Assembly: GCA_030789695.1 (NCBI GenBank)
Contig: CM061142.1
Location: 354,987,486 to 355,051,485 of the forward strand
Direction: 5' to 3'
Source of the DNA: Scilla litardierei
Taxonomy: Eukaryota > Streptophyta > Magnoliopsida > Asparagales > Asparagaceae
Length of the DNA stretch: 64,000 nt
A program made the translations under genes and the position numbers. Of the stretch, positions 21,087 to 31,680 are shown one piece after another. The notes below the pieces were generated by a model that had not been told where the DNA came from, searched no databases, and was given only the letters and a program-made list of their open reading frames with translations. Each line of letters begins with the position of its first letter. Position 1 is the first letter of the stretch.

Positions 21087-23070
21087 GACAAGACACGACA
21101 TGACGAGACAGGAATGGTTCTTTTAGGGGGTCCACACGCATGCACACATAAGAAAACCCTAAGGTGTCAAAAGTTGTTGGTGTGCTTAGACTTCGTCGTC
21201 AAGTGAAAGTTGTCAAGGGGTGTCCCGGACGCTATCATTTTACGTCCGATTCTCTTTGTTCACAATTTAACAGTTCTACAAGTCTAAGGCCTAAACACAG
21301 CCGAAGGTACAAGTGAGTACACTTGCCTGCGATGGCAAGTGTGTCGTCCGTCCGGAGCGTCCCGACCAAGCGTCACGTCTACGGTAGTCCGTCTGAAACA
21401 GGGTCACGGCGACGGTGTCAGGTCGCGTTTTCAACAAATCCTATTAGGATTTGTTTCTAAAATTGTCGGGACTCCCCTAACAGTCAAAAAGTCATGTGTT
21501 GATGTTTTGTTCAATCTAGATCGACGTCTACCCTATGTGCACAGAAAATTTTTCTGATCGTCGATCTTTCCTACGGTGGGCAACGTTTTACAGATGCTGA
21601 AAATAAATTTATTTCAAGTTTACCAATTTTAGTTTAGGTTTTGATTTTAACTACGGTTTGGGTTTGCTACGCGTTAGGGGGACCAACCTCTACGGTGTTT
21701 GACATAGAACGAAAGTAGAGTCTAAACGGTGGGATCTCCTTGTCGTCTACGGCATCTCGGCTACGGGTAGTGTAGCCAGAAACATTTTGATAGCGAACTG
21801 GAAGTGAGGGCAATGAACGGGGATTTGCAGACAGCGAAGACGAGCCCGGTAGCGATTCGTAAGAGGCGTAGGCGGTGTCGAGGGGCCGCTGAACAACGAG
21901 CAAGGAGAACAACGGCCAAGGGGGGCCAAACAGCGAGAAACGGAGGCAAAACGTCGATACGACGTTGCTGGAACACGTCCGTGGGCTGTTCGACCTTGGG
22001 GGCAGCCGCCGGGGGGTGTTCGGCCGTTGAGCGGCGGCGGAAAATAGCAACAGCAACCGACGGCTGCTGCTGTCGCTGTTATACGAGGGAACAACCTGAC
22101 GAGGGCTCTTGGCGATAAGGGCGGCGCTGGGAGCAGCACTAGCGGCGGCGGGGTCTCGCAGGCGGTCGGAGGCGGGCAGTGCGGTGGTCGAGAAGGCGGA
22201 CGGCAGTCGGAAATCGCAGCAGCGCGGGCGGTTGCTCGTTGCTGCTGCTGCAAAAAGAAGCCCACGGGTGGTGGAAACAGCAACGCAGGCGGCGACGGGG
22301 TTTGAAGGTGGTCGGAGCGTCGGCAGGTAGGCGGTCGGAGACGAGGGCAACGCCGACGATGGGGTTGAGAACGAGGAAGGGAGAGAGTTGCGAGGGAGGG
22401 ATGTGTTTTGTTCGGTGAAAGAATTTTCGTGGCGGCTGAAGGAGAACAAAACCCTAGCCTAGGTCACACATGAATAGGTTGTGTTAGGGTTTTAAAAAAA
22501 GAATTAATTGCTAAAGGGTTATAAGATAAAGGTTAATTGGGTGAGGGGTATAGAGATGTAAGAAGTGGAAATAGGGTGAAAGGAAGGTGCAAATATAAGA
22601 TGAAATATCAACCCTTTGATATGCATGAGACAAAGGAGGGATTGGTTAAGATCAGATTACAATTTGAAATTCAAATGATTAGAGCTAATCAAGGGTTGAA
22701 ATTTATTTAGGGGATAACTCCCACTAGGGGCATTGGAAAAATAATCCGAAATACCGGGACGATCGTGGAGACGAGAAGTACAGGGCTACGTGGTTCAATC
22801 GCGTGCTACACCTAACAAAAATTATTGAAAAATCGGGAACTGAGTATTGAGGCCAAAAGACCAAAACGCCCTTCCATTCAAAGCTGTTTTGCGAGAAAAC
22901 GAGCTGTGAAATAACGTTCCCAAAAATTACTATAAAATTCTACACTTCCATACGGTCACAACGGCATATCACATCATATATACCGAAACAAGGAAAGAGT
23001 CAAATAAAATACGTGCACGAAAAAGTACGTGCATGTAGAAAACTCATAAGGTCGGAAAGCGACCGTTACA

Positions 23071-23110
23071 TTCTACCCCACTAAAATAAAGATTCCGTCC
23101 TCGGAATCAA
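23071..23110 (-). promoter_or_regulatory. Polypurine tract and hairpin of element C
   Basis: On the minus strand GATTCCG and CGGAATC pair around AGGA, then AGTGGGGTAGAA leads to the LTR TGTAACG. The stem is perfect and differs from those of B, D and E. Confidence 0.75.
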
Positions 23111-23114
23111 CAAC

Positions 23115-24023
23115 ACTAATAAGCAAACAAAAAGGGAAACGCTCTCTCATCTCCTCCTCGCGCTCTCAAGTGGACTCTCCTGGTGATTCGTGACGCCACA
23201 TCACTCTCACTAGGTCGACTACCTTATTCCTCAAATGCTTCTGTCGACGGTCCAAAATCTGCACATGCTGCTGGTCATATATCAGGTCCGGGCGGACCGT
23301 AATCTCTGAGAAATCAACAGTGTGCGATGGATCACTGACGTACCAACGTAGCTGAGATACGTGGAATACGTCGTTAACTCCCTCCAAAGAAGGTGGCAGA
23401 GCAAGGTGGTAGGCCACTGCTCCCACACGCTCCAGCACATCGAAAGGTCCAATATACCTTGGACTCAGCTTTCCCTTCTTCTCAAAACGAATGACTCCGC
23501 GGTTCGGAGAAATCTTCAGGAAGACGTGATCTCCAGGCTGGAACTTCAAAGGTCTCCTCTTGGCATCTGTCCAATGCTTGAAGTGGTCTTGCACAACTCT
23601 GAGCTTCTCCCTGATGTCTCTCACAACATCCACAGCTTCCACTATCATCTCTGGACCCAACAGCTCCCGATCTCCGATGTCATCCCAGCTCAGTGGCGAT
23701 CGACATTTTTGTCCATATAAGGCAGCAAACGGTGCCATGCCAATGCTTGCCTGGTAGCTGTTGTTATACGAAAACTCCACCAAGTGAAAATGGTCCTCCC
23801 ACGAACCCTTCAGATCGAGCATACAAGCTCGCAGCATATCCTTCAAAATCTGAATAGTCCTTTCGGACTGGCCATCGGTCTACGGGTGGTGCGCCGTGCT
23901 GAAACTCAGACTCGTACCCAAATTCTCCTGCAGACTTCTCCAGAACTGAGATGTGAACCTCGAGTCTCTGTCAGACTCGATGCTCATGGGGACTCCATGT
24001 AAGCGTACAATCTTCTGCACATA
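23115..24023 (-). pseudogene. Integrase core and C-terminal part (element C)
   Basis: The second half of a Tekay-like integrase, with IVRLHGVP, a catalytic Asp in [20 protein letters not shown] around the catalytic Glu, and the C-terminal blocks KFQPGDHVFLKISPNRGVI and DPSHTVDFSEITVRPDL. A TAG lies where CAG is expected before TDGQ, and a TGA where TGG is expected in the STWERE block near the end. Its N-terminal part is missing: across the B insertion the sequence jumps to the RNase H-integrase linker. The left end of B interrupts it just upstream of IVRLHG. Confidence 0.88.
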
Positions 24024-24028
24024 CATGG
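24024..24028. other. Target-site duplication of element B, left copy
   Basis: CATGG, identical to 41502-41506. Confidence 0.92.
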
Positions 24029-25908
24029 TGTAATACCCCATATCCCTATATACGTTTATATGTACGTATTTTTGGGAGTAAATTTGTACGTATATTTTTC
24101 GGGAATATGATTGTATTTTTCCTTTAATTATTTGGTGTAGGAATTATTTTTAAATGGTTTTAAAATCGTTAATTGAATTTAGTAAATGAGAGTATTTGGA
24201 GGAATACTTGTATTTGAAGTGTATGTAGTATTTCATCATGTATTTCTATTTTCTTAAAAATACAAAATCCCAATTTTCTTTACCATGACAACACAACACA
24301 TTAGGTGGCATCTTATGGGCTAATAAGAGTACAAATGGCTTAATTTTGACTAAGATTTGTGGAAGAGAGGATTTTAGGGAAATACAATTTTCAAGGCATG
24401 AAACAAAAACCAAAATCTCTCTCTCTCTCTCTCTCCATCTCATTTTCAGCTATGGCTGAAAATTCTCCCCCTTTCATCTCCATTTCTCCACCATCCCACC
24501 ACCTACCTCCTCCTAAATCACCACCCACTCCTCCACCAAGAAATCATGGCTTTTCTTTATCATTCTAACACCTAAATTCCTCAAAATCCATCTTTTGGAG
24601 GCCAAAGTTGGAGAAGGAGACTATGAGCCCAAGATTCAGCATGGACTAAGAAGGGCAAGAGAAAATTTTGGAGGACTTTTTAAGGTAGAAATTCTTATCA
24701 CCTTAGTAGGGTTTAGTTTTAGAATTAAGGGTTTAATTAATTAGCAAGTTCTTTAGATTTTGTGTAGAAAATAAGTTTTGAACTTCATGCTGAAATTTAC
24801 ACAGAATTGACTGATACTTTGGTATCTTGCTGCACTTAATTGGCTAAATAGAAATACATGAAAAAAAAATATGTTTCTCATATTGTAGTCCTTAACAACT
24901 TTCATTTTTACAAGTTTTGCAAATTCGAACTGAAAAGTAGAGTTAAAATTCATTTTCTAAAACTGGTCTGTTTTTAGACAGTTTTGACACCTTTAAGTAA
25001 AACGAGTAGAACTCCATGCATACTTTATAAATTATTATGATCTTGATGCCGTTGGAAACATGACTTCAAGATATTCAACCCATAATTTTCTTAGATTTTA
25101 ATTCTGTCTGTAACTTGTAGGAAAATGGACTTGAACTGAACTCATTTTCTGGTTCAGAATTCTGAAATTATACCTGTCAGGAGAAAATCTACCATAAATC
25201 ACATATGTCAACTGAGTTTATGAAAATTGGTCGGTGAAAGGAAAACACCCATATCTACAACTTTCGTGAAGGGACCAGACACCAATTCTGACTGTAGATA
25301 GGGTAAAAGTGATATTCTTTCTGTTGTAACAGTTTTTGACAGATTCATATGCTAATTTTACTTAGTACTTATCATGGTGTAGTTTTGTTTGAAGTTAAGT
25401 TTGTTTGTGCTAATCATGTTCTCAATGACATGCTCTTGATACATATAATTATGCAGATGGTTCATGAAATATTCGTTATGTTAATAATGTTTAAGTTCAA
25501 TTTGTTTATGCTTTTGTGCTCACATTAGTATGTTCATAACGATGAGTTTGTGATGATATTCTATGCAATTCTTTAATTGAGATGATGATGATGATGATGA
25601 TGATGATATTTGTTAAAAGTTGGTTAAAAGCGGTATTCAAGACCGCTAGATGATTTGTTGACAAATGAAGATGTTGGTGTATGTATAAGATGTATCAATG
25701 TATCAATAAAATGGAATATTGTACTTTTGTTATTTTCTCAGTGTTTTTATCTGTGATGGAGTTTTACTTGTACTTCCCAGCACGTGCGTAGTACCTGCAG
25801 CATTCTTTTGTTCTCTTCCTTTCTCTCTTTCTACGTAACACTCGTTGATCTAGGAATACTTGGGACGGATTCGTACTTCCTGGGTATCCTGGAGAGCGGG
25901 TCGTTACA
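24029..25908 (+). repeat. 5' LTR of element B
   Basis: It runs from TGTAATACCC to GGTCGTTACA. It includes a CT run near 24416 and a GAT run near 25581, both differing in length from the other LTR. Its last about 60 bp (GACGGATTCGTACTT region) resemble the end of the element D LTR. Confidence 0.9.
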
Positions 25909-25910
25909 AT

Positions 25911-25928
25911 TGGTGGCCCATGCAGGTC
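25911..25928 (+). promoter_or_regulatory. Primer-binding site of element B, tRNA-Ile type
   Basis: TGGTGGCCCATGCAGGTC starts 2 nt after the LTR. From memory it complements the 3' end of plant tRNA-Ile(AAU), whose acceptor stem begins GGCCCAT. Confidence 0.7.
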
Positions 25929-27331
25929 TCCGCACTGCGGCGTGCGTACGGATAGTGCGGGTAATGCTCCATAAGAGTAGTCGTATCTTAAGGTGGGTAG
26001 TAGCCTTAGAATCTCAAGTGAGCCATTTGTAGTATAGAGCCTAGTTTTAGAAGGCTAAGAATGGACTTAGTCCAGAGTGGACAGATTGTCACCTTTGGGT
26101 TGTACCTCGACATTTATAAGTGTAGTTAGAATGTACTCATGTGTCAGGTATATATATAACTCTAATATGGAAGCATTAGTAAGAGAGCTAGTAAAGTACA
26201 ATAGTATGTGTTCATAGGTAGAATATATTAGTATGTGTGGGCGGTTATGTGTTCGCATAGATATATAAGTATTACAGGTATATTGGCATATATTCTTATA
26301 TGCATGTATCTATAACTATACATGGATGTACGCTACATTAAAGATACTCGTATGACTATTTGTGTGTATCCTTATAAGCCATATTGTAAGCATTCGTATA
26401 TGGACGAACTATGAGGTGTACGTATAGAAATGTTGTTTATATGAATTGAGGAGTAGATAATATATGATGTGTAAATCTAAGTGTAATGCATACTATCTGT
26501 GTAATGAATTATTGTGTGTCGTATATAAACATGTGCTAGTATACGTTTTATCTGCATTAAGTGTATATGGATGACTATGTGATTTTATGTATAGTTGTGG
26601 GTATAGATACTGAATTATATATTTAAGGGGTGTAAGGAGATAATTTGTATATGGATATCTGAGGGATGTTTATATATATGGAGTATTTGTGTGTATAAAT
26701 ATTAGTGTATAACTAAATTCGTGATGTATGTGTTGGTATATGAATGTTGCTTGTACGTCTGGGTGGATGTACATTTGGATGTATAAGAGTGTATGGCGGT
26801 ATACATGAAATAACTATATGTGTATGCGGTTATATGTTTGTATGAATATACAATTATTGTATGTCCGTTGTCGAATGTATCTGTGTGCTATACTTATGTG
26901 TGTATCTGTAGCTATACATACATGTATATGCTACTACCTTAGCTACTTGTGTGACTATACGTTAGTATGTGATAATATTAGTATATGTGTTAGTATGTGG
27001 TTGCACTATCAGATGTAGGTGCAATAGAGTGATTGTATTGATTGAGATGTAACTAGTACGTATGTATATATATATTTATAGTGTGATATATATAGCATGC
27101 ATGTGTGGATCCTTGAGTTCCATTCATGTATGTATGGATATGTCTTAAGAGTATTAGTGTTATGAGTTGATGTATGTGATGAGTATATAATGCATGTATG
27201 GCTGTAAGCTGGTACGCTTACGCCTGTGTATAGATGAATATAATTTTGTATGGTTATCTATGTGTATTGATATTGATATGGTAGATCTTGTGCAATGATA
27301 TATCTGTGAATGTTGGATGGGTACTAGGAGA
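25929..27331 (+). other. Internal low-complexity region of element B, left part
   Basis: About 1.4 kb with no credible gene. A polypurine-like CTTAAGGTGGGTAG at 25987-26000 lies close to the primer site. The rest is rich in TGTATG, TATATA and similar motifs. Element D has a related start (60929-60998 on the minus strand). Confidence 0.75.
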
Positions 27332-27673
27332 TGTCACGCACCGCTTACCAAAAACGTGGAGGTGAAGCGTGAGAAGGTCTGCTCAGACTTGAAGCTACAA
27401 AGCTGCAAGTCCGATAAGCGTCAATCACTTTTAAACTGCAGGACCTTGCAACGCGAAACGAAACAAAGATAATAATAACGAAAAGAGACAAAAGAACATC
27501 TCAGAATATCCATAATAATAAATCTCAACATCGCAGAAGAGCCACCAGGCTAAAATAAAAGAGTCTAAAAGAGGCCCCAGCATGGCCAACAGAAGTACAA
27601 AGTACGAAAGCAAAGTAATGGTGCAAACACCGACAACTAACATCAACCTAAAGTAAAAGTAACTCCACAGTCA

Positions 27674-27781
27674 CTAAGACTGGTCTCCGGTGTCCTCGTA
27701 CTCCTCGACGAACGTAGGCTCAGGCTCAGCGTCAACAAACACCTCGTCCTCAACAACTGTCTCTGGCTCAGGATCTAACAT
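27674..27781 (-). CDS. Conserved acidic 35-aa reading frame in the LTR leader (element A, left)
   Basis: ATG at 27781, 35 codons, TAG at 27674-27676. It starts MLDPEPE and ends EEYEDTGDQS. The element E frame (4898-5005) is the same length with the same last nine residues although several codons differ silently. The right LTR copy (35314-35421) has two replacements (Ala to Thr, Glu to Asp). A longer in-frame extension upstream to 27988 exists but its sequence is not shared with E. It is about 1.8 kb downstream of the TATA box, inside the transcribed leader. No known domain. Confidence 0.55.
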   Translation of the reverse strand: MLDPEPETVVEDEVFVDAEPEPTFVEEYEDTGDQS

Positions 27782-27811
27782 GTGACACCCAAAAGAGCAA
27801 GGGGCACATGT
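27778..27811 (-). promoter_or_regulatory. Leader hairpin II, element A left
   Basis: ACATGTG (27778-27784) and CACATGT (27805-27811) enclose a loop with ACACCCAAAAGAGC. The arm includes the ATG of the acidic frame. Confidence 0.6.
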
Positions 27812-28335
27812 CAGCAAGTCTGGCAGACTTGTGCACGGAAACTGAAAGTACAAGTAAAAGCACCCTAGCAGTTCTAGCATGATGCAATGACATGGCAGTT
27901 TAAAGTATGAGTGCAACAAGTAAAGAAAAGCAAGTACAAGAGAACAACTAGCATGGCATGGCAAGAGTAGTAAACTACTAACAATCACAAGTCACTTTTC
28001 AAGTCGTGCACAGAGCTCACGCCTTACAGCTGAAGAGGCTGTACGGGCACACTTCTACGCTGAGTGGTCGCTCAACCCTACCCCTCCACGTGTATCGAGC
28101 CAGGGCCTTACCCCCGAACGGGAATGCTCGCTTCTGGACCACGAGCCAGGAAGTGTTTTTCATGTTTGGCATAGGGTTGCACCTAGCCCGGGACAAGCAA
28201 GTACAAGTATGTAGCGTGTGCTACGAATGCGACATTCAATGCATGGATGACATGACATGGCAAGTATTAAAGCGTACAGGTAAGGAAAGTAAACGTGACA
28301 GTTTAGTATGCATGATCAACAAGTTTAAGGAGTTG

Positions 28336-28401
28336 GATCTAGCTTCGTTGTCAAGCTAGATCATTTAGGTGACGGATCTAGTTTCGTTGTCAAACTAGAT
28401 C
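28336..28401 (-). promoter_or_regulatory. Two tandem hairpin I copies, element A left LTR
   Basis: First: arms GATCTAGCTT and AAGCTAGATC (28336-28345, 28353-28362). Second: arms GATCTAGTTT and AAACTAGATC (28375-28384, 28392-28401). Both loops read CGTTGTC on + (GACAACG in sense). The single stem difference is matched on both sides, a compensatory pair change. The right LTR copies are at 35976-36041. Confidence 0.75.
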
Positions 28402-29474
28402 AAGTAGGCGTCTAGCCAGCTATCATTTCACTGAATAGTCTCTTTTACGCTAAAAGCAAGGAAGTGGCCTAAAAACATGGCCCTACACAAGAGTTGGCAA
28501 GTTTCACTTGCCTGCAAGTATCACGTCTGAGCAACACCGTCCAACGAGCCCAAAACACAATAATCCTACGTGCACAAGTCCACCGGCCTACATCCGTTTT
28601 ATTAATCTTGATTAGTGAATTCTAAAACCTTTAAAATACTTTAAAAATACTGATTTTAGTCTTGATTAGCATGCATTGGGTTGGGGGTCCTAGGGGTGCA
28701 AAGCGTTACCTCAACACGACGCGAAAGCTACACCGGCGTCGGGTAGCGACGCCGGGGGTTGGAATAAAATATCGCGCTCCAAGTCCAGATTCCAATTAGA
28801 TTCCTCGCTGGAAATTTCAGAGCAATCAACCGGGGCGACGATTCCAGATTCCAAAGCTAGCACGTGCGACGACGGGCTACGACGTGTCGCAACGTCGTAC
28901 GCGACGAATCCTCGAAGAGCAAGCACCTAGGTGGGGCCCACAGTAGTCCTTGGGACCTTTGGGGGACCCACAATACCTCTGGAGAACTTGGGGGGGCCCA
29001 CGAATGAAAGTGGTGCGACGGGTGCGGGGTTGCGACGAATGGCTCTCGGTCGTACAGCCTCGGTGCGGGGAGATCCTTCGGTCGTGCACAGAGAATGCGG
29101 GGTTGCGGCGCTTGGGGGTGTGCAGCGGTGCGGGGTTGTGCTTGGTGCGGGGCCTTTTCTCGGTCAGTGCGGAAGAGGGGCTCGGTCAGGCGCTTGGATG
29201 CAGGGGCTGCGATGTTGCAACGTTGCAACGCTTGCAACACCGGTCGGTGCGGAGATATGGGCCGGTCGGGCGCTGTGCGGAGCGGGGTGACAAGCGGGGG
29301 TTGGTGCGGAGCGGCTGTGCGGGTTGGGGCTCTTAGTCTGACCGAGGGCCTCTCTCGGTCAGAGCGGGGGAACGGGGCGGCGGCTGCTGCAGCGTGCGGA
29401 GCGGCTGCGGTGCGGGGATGGGCTTCGGTCGGAGCGGGGGAACGGGGGAGTTTTCCTCGGTCGTGCGGCAGAAG

Positions 29475-29496
29475 TTCGTCGCAACGTTGCGACGAA
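29475..29496. repeat. 22-bp perfect palindrome in the element A leader
   Basis: An 11-nt arm TTCGTCGCAAC is followed directly by its reverse complement. Related GCAAC/GTTGC motifs recur at 29215-29240. It is also present in the right LTR near 37114-37135. Confidence 0.75.
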
Positions 29497-29572
29497 TCGT
29501 CGCAACATCAATTTTGGGTTTTGGAAGAGGCTAGGGTTAATTTCTTGCGAAAATAGGTCTTACTAGGGGTTG

Positions 29573-29580
29573 TTTATATA
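29573..29580 (-). promoter_or_regulatory. TATA box of the element A LTR
   Basis: The minus strand reads TATATAAA within CACTATATAAAC, about 590 bp from the LTR start. The same box is in the right LTR (37212-37219). This fixes the hairpins and acidic frame as downstream, transcribed sequence. Confidence 0.65.
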
Positions 29581-30109
29581 GTGTAGATTGGTTGACTTGG
29601 TCTAGGGCTAAATCTAATAGGATTAGAAGTTTAAAATAATTTGAAATTTGAAATTCAACTTCTCCAACTCACCCAAGGATTTGACCTGGTCCAAATGAGC
29701 TGGAAATTGGCTCAAAAATTCTTTAAAAAGTTTAAAACTCAAATAAATTTTATTTGGCCGTAAATAATTTAAAAATTAATTATTAAAAATATTATAAAAC
29801 TTGTTAAAAATATAAAAGTGGTCAAATAAACTCCAAAAATTATAAAATAAATATCATGGTGATCATGATGACGAATGTGAGCTAACTAAGAAGACGGAAC
29901 TCAATTTTGACGTCGGACGACGAAACTAAAAATAGAAACGTCTCCCGTCGAAAGTGAAAGTCGCCACGTCTCATCGAATAAGATTAAATTGTGGAAAAAC
30001 GACTCGAGAAACGTTATTCCAAATTAGTGCCACTATTTAATACTCTCAGAGACGTTCACAACAGCATATCACACATAATTGTTCACAAACAAATAAAGTC
30101 TAAAATAAA

Positions 30110-30140
30110 CACGTGCACGGCCAAAAGCACGTGCACGAAC
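30110..30140. repeat. CACGTGCACG direct repeats near the LTR 5' end (element A)
   Basis: Two CACGTGCACG units here and three in the right LTR (37747-37794). CACGTG is the plant G-box core. Related ACGTGCAC repeats lie at the same place in element C (about 23010-23036 and 46631-46654). Confidence 0.65.
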
Positions 30141-30167
30141 AAGGTACAACGAAAAGTGGTCGTTACA

Positions 30168-30205
30168 TCCTCCCCACCTTAGAAATGATTACGTCCTCGG
30201 AATCA
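30168..30205 (-). promoter_or_regulatory. Polypurine tract and hairpin of element A
   Basis: On the minus strand GATTCCG and CGTAATC (one mismatch) flank AGGA, followed by AAGGTGGGGAGGA up to the LTR. Confidence 0.7.
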
Positions 30206-30208
30206 ACA

Positions 30209-31114
30209 TCAAGCACTGCTCGGGAAAAGGTGCGGGAAACGCTCTCTCATCTCATCTTCACGCTCCCAGGTGGACTCACCAGGGGAACCGTGACGCCACT
30301 GCGCACGAACCAAGTCGACGGTCTTATTCCTCAGCTGCTTATGTCGACGATCCAGAATCTCAACTGGCTGCTGATCATAAGATAGATCCGGACGAACCGT
30401 AATCTCCGAGAAATCCACAGCATGGGATGGATCACTAACGTATCGACGTAACTGAGATACGTGAAATACGTCGTGAACTCCCACCAGCGACGGTGGCAAC
30501 GCCAAGCGATAAGCCACAGCTCCAACTCTCTCCAGAACATCGAACGGTCCAATGAACCTCGGACTCAGCTTGCCTCTCTTCCCAAATCGAATAACTCCGC
30601 GGTTCGGAGAAATCTTCAGAAAGACATGATCGCCCGGCTGAAACTCTAAGGGTCTCCGTTTAGCATCAGCCCAATGCTTGAAACGGTCCTGCGCAATCCT
30701 CAGCTTCTCCCGAATGTTTCTCACAACATCCACGGCCTCCACGATCATCTCTGGTCCTAACAGCTCCTGATCTCCAATGTCATCCCAGCTCAGTGGCGAT
30801 CGACATTTCTTTCCATATAGCGCGGCGAAAGGCGCCATTCCAATACTCGCCTGGTAGCTGTTATTGTAGGCAAACTCAACGTGATGGAGATGATCATCCC
30901 AAGATCCCATGAAGTCCAACATGCACGCTCTCAACATATCCTCCAAGATCTGAATCGTCCTCTCGGACTGGCCATCCGTCTGCGTGTGGTACGCCGTGCT
31001 AAAACTCAGACTCGTACCCAAGCTCTTCTGCAGACTCTGCTAAAACTGAGATGTGAATCTCGTGTCTCTGTCCGACACGATACTCACAGGGACTCCGTGA
31101 AGTCGTACGATCTC
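30209..31114 (-). pseudogene. Integrase core and C-terminal part (element A)
   Basis: Downstream exon-like part of the integrase. It has IVRLHGVP, the catalytic Asp in IVSDRDTRFTS, TDGQSERTIQILE with the catalytic Glu, KISPNRGVIRFGKRGK, VFHVSQLRRYVSD and the C-terminal LDRRHKQLRNK and STWERED blocks typical of Tekay/Del. A TAG at 31040-31042 stands where a Trp codon occurs in E and C. Otherwise the frame is open to its natural stop at 30209, 302 codons. It continues the same polyprotein frame as 31186-33605 only if the 71-nt segment between them is removed. Confidence 0.9.
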
Positions 31115-31185
31115 CTGCACGATTCACGTTACATCACTATCTAAACTAGGAAAAGGAAATAAAATCGGAGGGTAAAAGAATTCAC
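31115..31185 (-). other. Intron-like segment inside integrase (element A)
   Basis: 71 nt on the minus strand, starting GTGAAT and ending GTGCAG, U-rich, with an in-frame stop. Its removal restores one continuous pol frame (phase 0). The matching segment in element E is 1723-1792. Confidence 0.7.
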
Positions 31186-31680
31186 CTCCATATATCTCCT
31201 CGCTAGCGTCTCAGTAGACTGTCCAACTCGGAAGGGAATAAAGTGCGCTGATTTGGTCAATCGGTCTACGATCACCCAAATCGCGTCATTCTGCTTCGGA
31301 CTCCGATGTAGTCCAATCACGAAATCCATAGTGATGTGCTGCCACTTCCACTCCGGAATCAGAAGCGGTTGCAGCAACCCTGCCGTACGCTGATGCTCCG
31401 CCTTTACTTGTTGGCAAACCAAACACTTGGCTACACTCCGAGCCACACTCCTCTTCATACCATGCCACCAAAAGTTCAGACGAAGATCCGTGTACATCTT
31501 GGTACCACCGGGATGCACAGAATACGGCGAACTGTGTGCCTCCACCAATAATTCCTCTCTGATATCTCCAACTGGAACACACAACATGGCTCCAAATCTC
31601 AACGAACCATCCTCGTGAATCAAAAAGTCAGTCCGCAGACCGGATTCCACCTGTTCCCGAATCTTCACCAGCTTAGCATC
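31186..31680 (-). pseudogene. Integrase N-terminal part (element A)
   Basis: Upstream exon-like part with the zinc-binding residues (His pair around SSPYSV, then CLVC), FWWHGMKRSV and the first catalytic Asp in ITMDFVIGL. It is preceded by the RNase H-integrase linker. A TGA near 31679-31681 interrupts the linker where element E has a Gly codon. The frame then stays open to the donor-like site at 31185. Confidence 0.88.

Larger units (their letters stand above)
19932..23070 (-). repeat. 3' LTR of element C
   Basis: This 3,139-bp LTR reads TGTCACGCCC to GACCGTTACA on the + strand. Inside are the acidic reading frame remnant (20285-20380), hairpin II (20381-20424), tandem repeats (20769-21086), a mutated hairpin I (21184-21210) and a GC-rich leader (about 21750-22400). 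Long frames in the GC-rich part (such as 21667-22449) look spurious. Confidence 0.88.
27332..30167 (-). repeat. 3' LTR of element A
   Basis: A 2,836-bp LTR reading TGTCACGCAC to GTCGTTACA on the + strand. In the sense direction it has CACGTG repeats near its start, a TATA box (29573-29580), a GC-rich leader with a 22-bp palindrome (29475-29496), paired hairpin I copies, hairpin II and the acidic frame. Frames within the GC-rich part (28857-29556) look spurious. Confidence 0.92.

Noticed and set aside
21667..22449. 260-codon frame and its shadows in the GC-rich part of the element C LTR
   Set aside because: High GC makes long frames on both strands. The other LTR copy has indels that change the frames, and no domain is recognised.
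28857..29556. Several frames over 100 codons in the GC-rich leader of element A (also 36589-37195)
   Set aside because: They overlap in many frames on both strands, differ in length between the two LTRs and have low-complexity composition.
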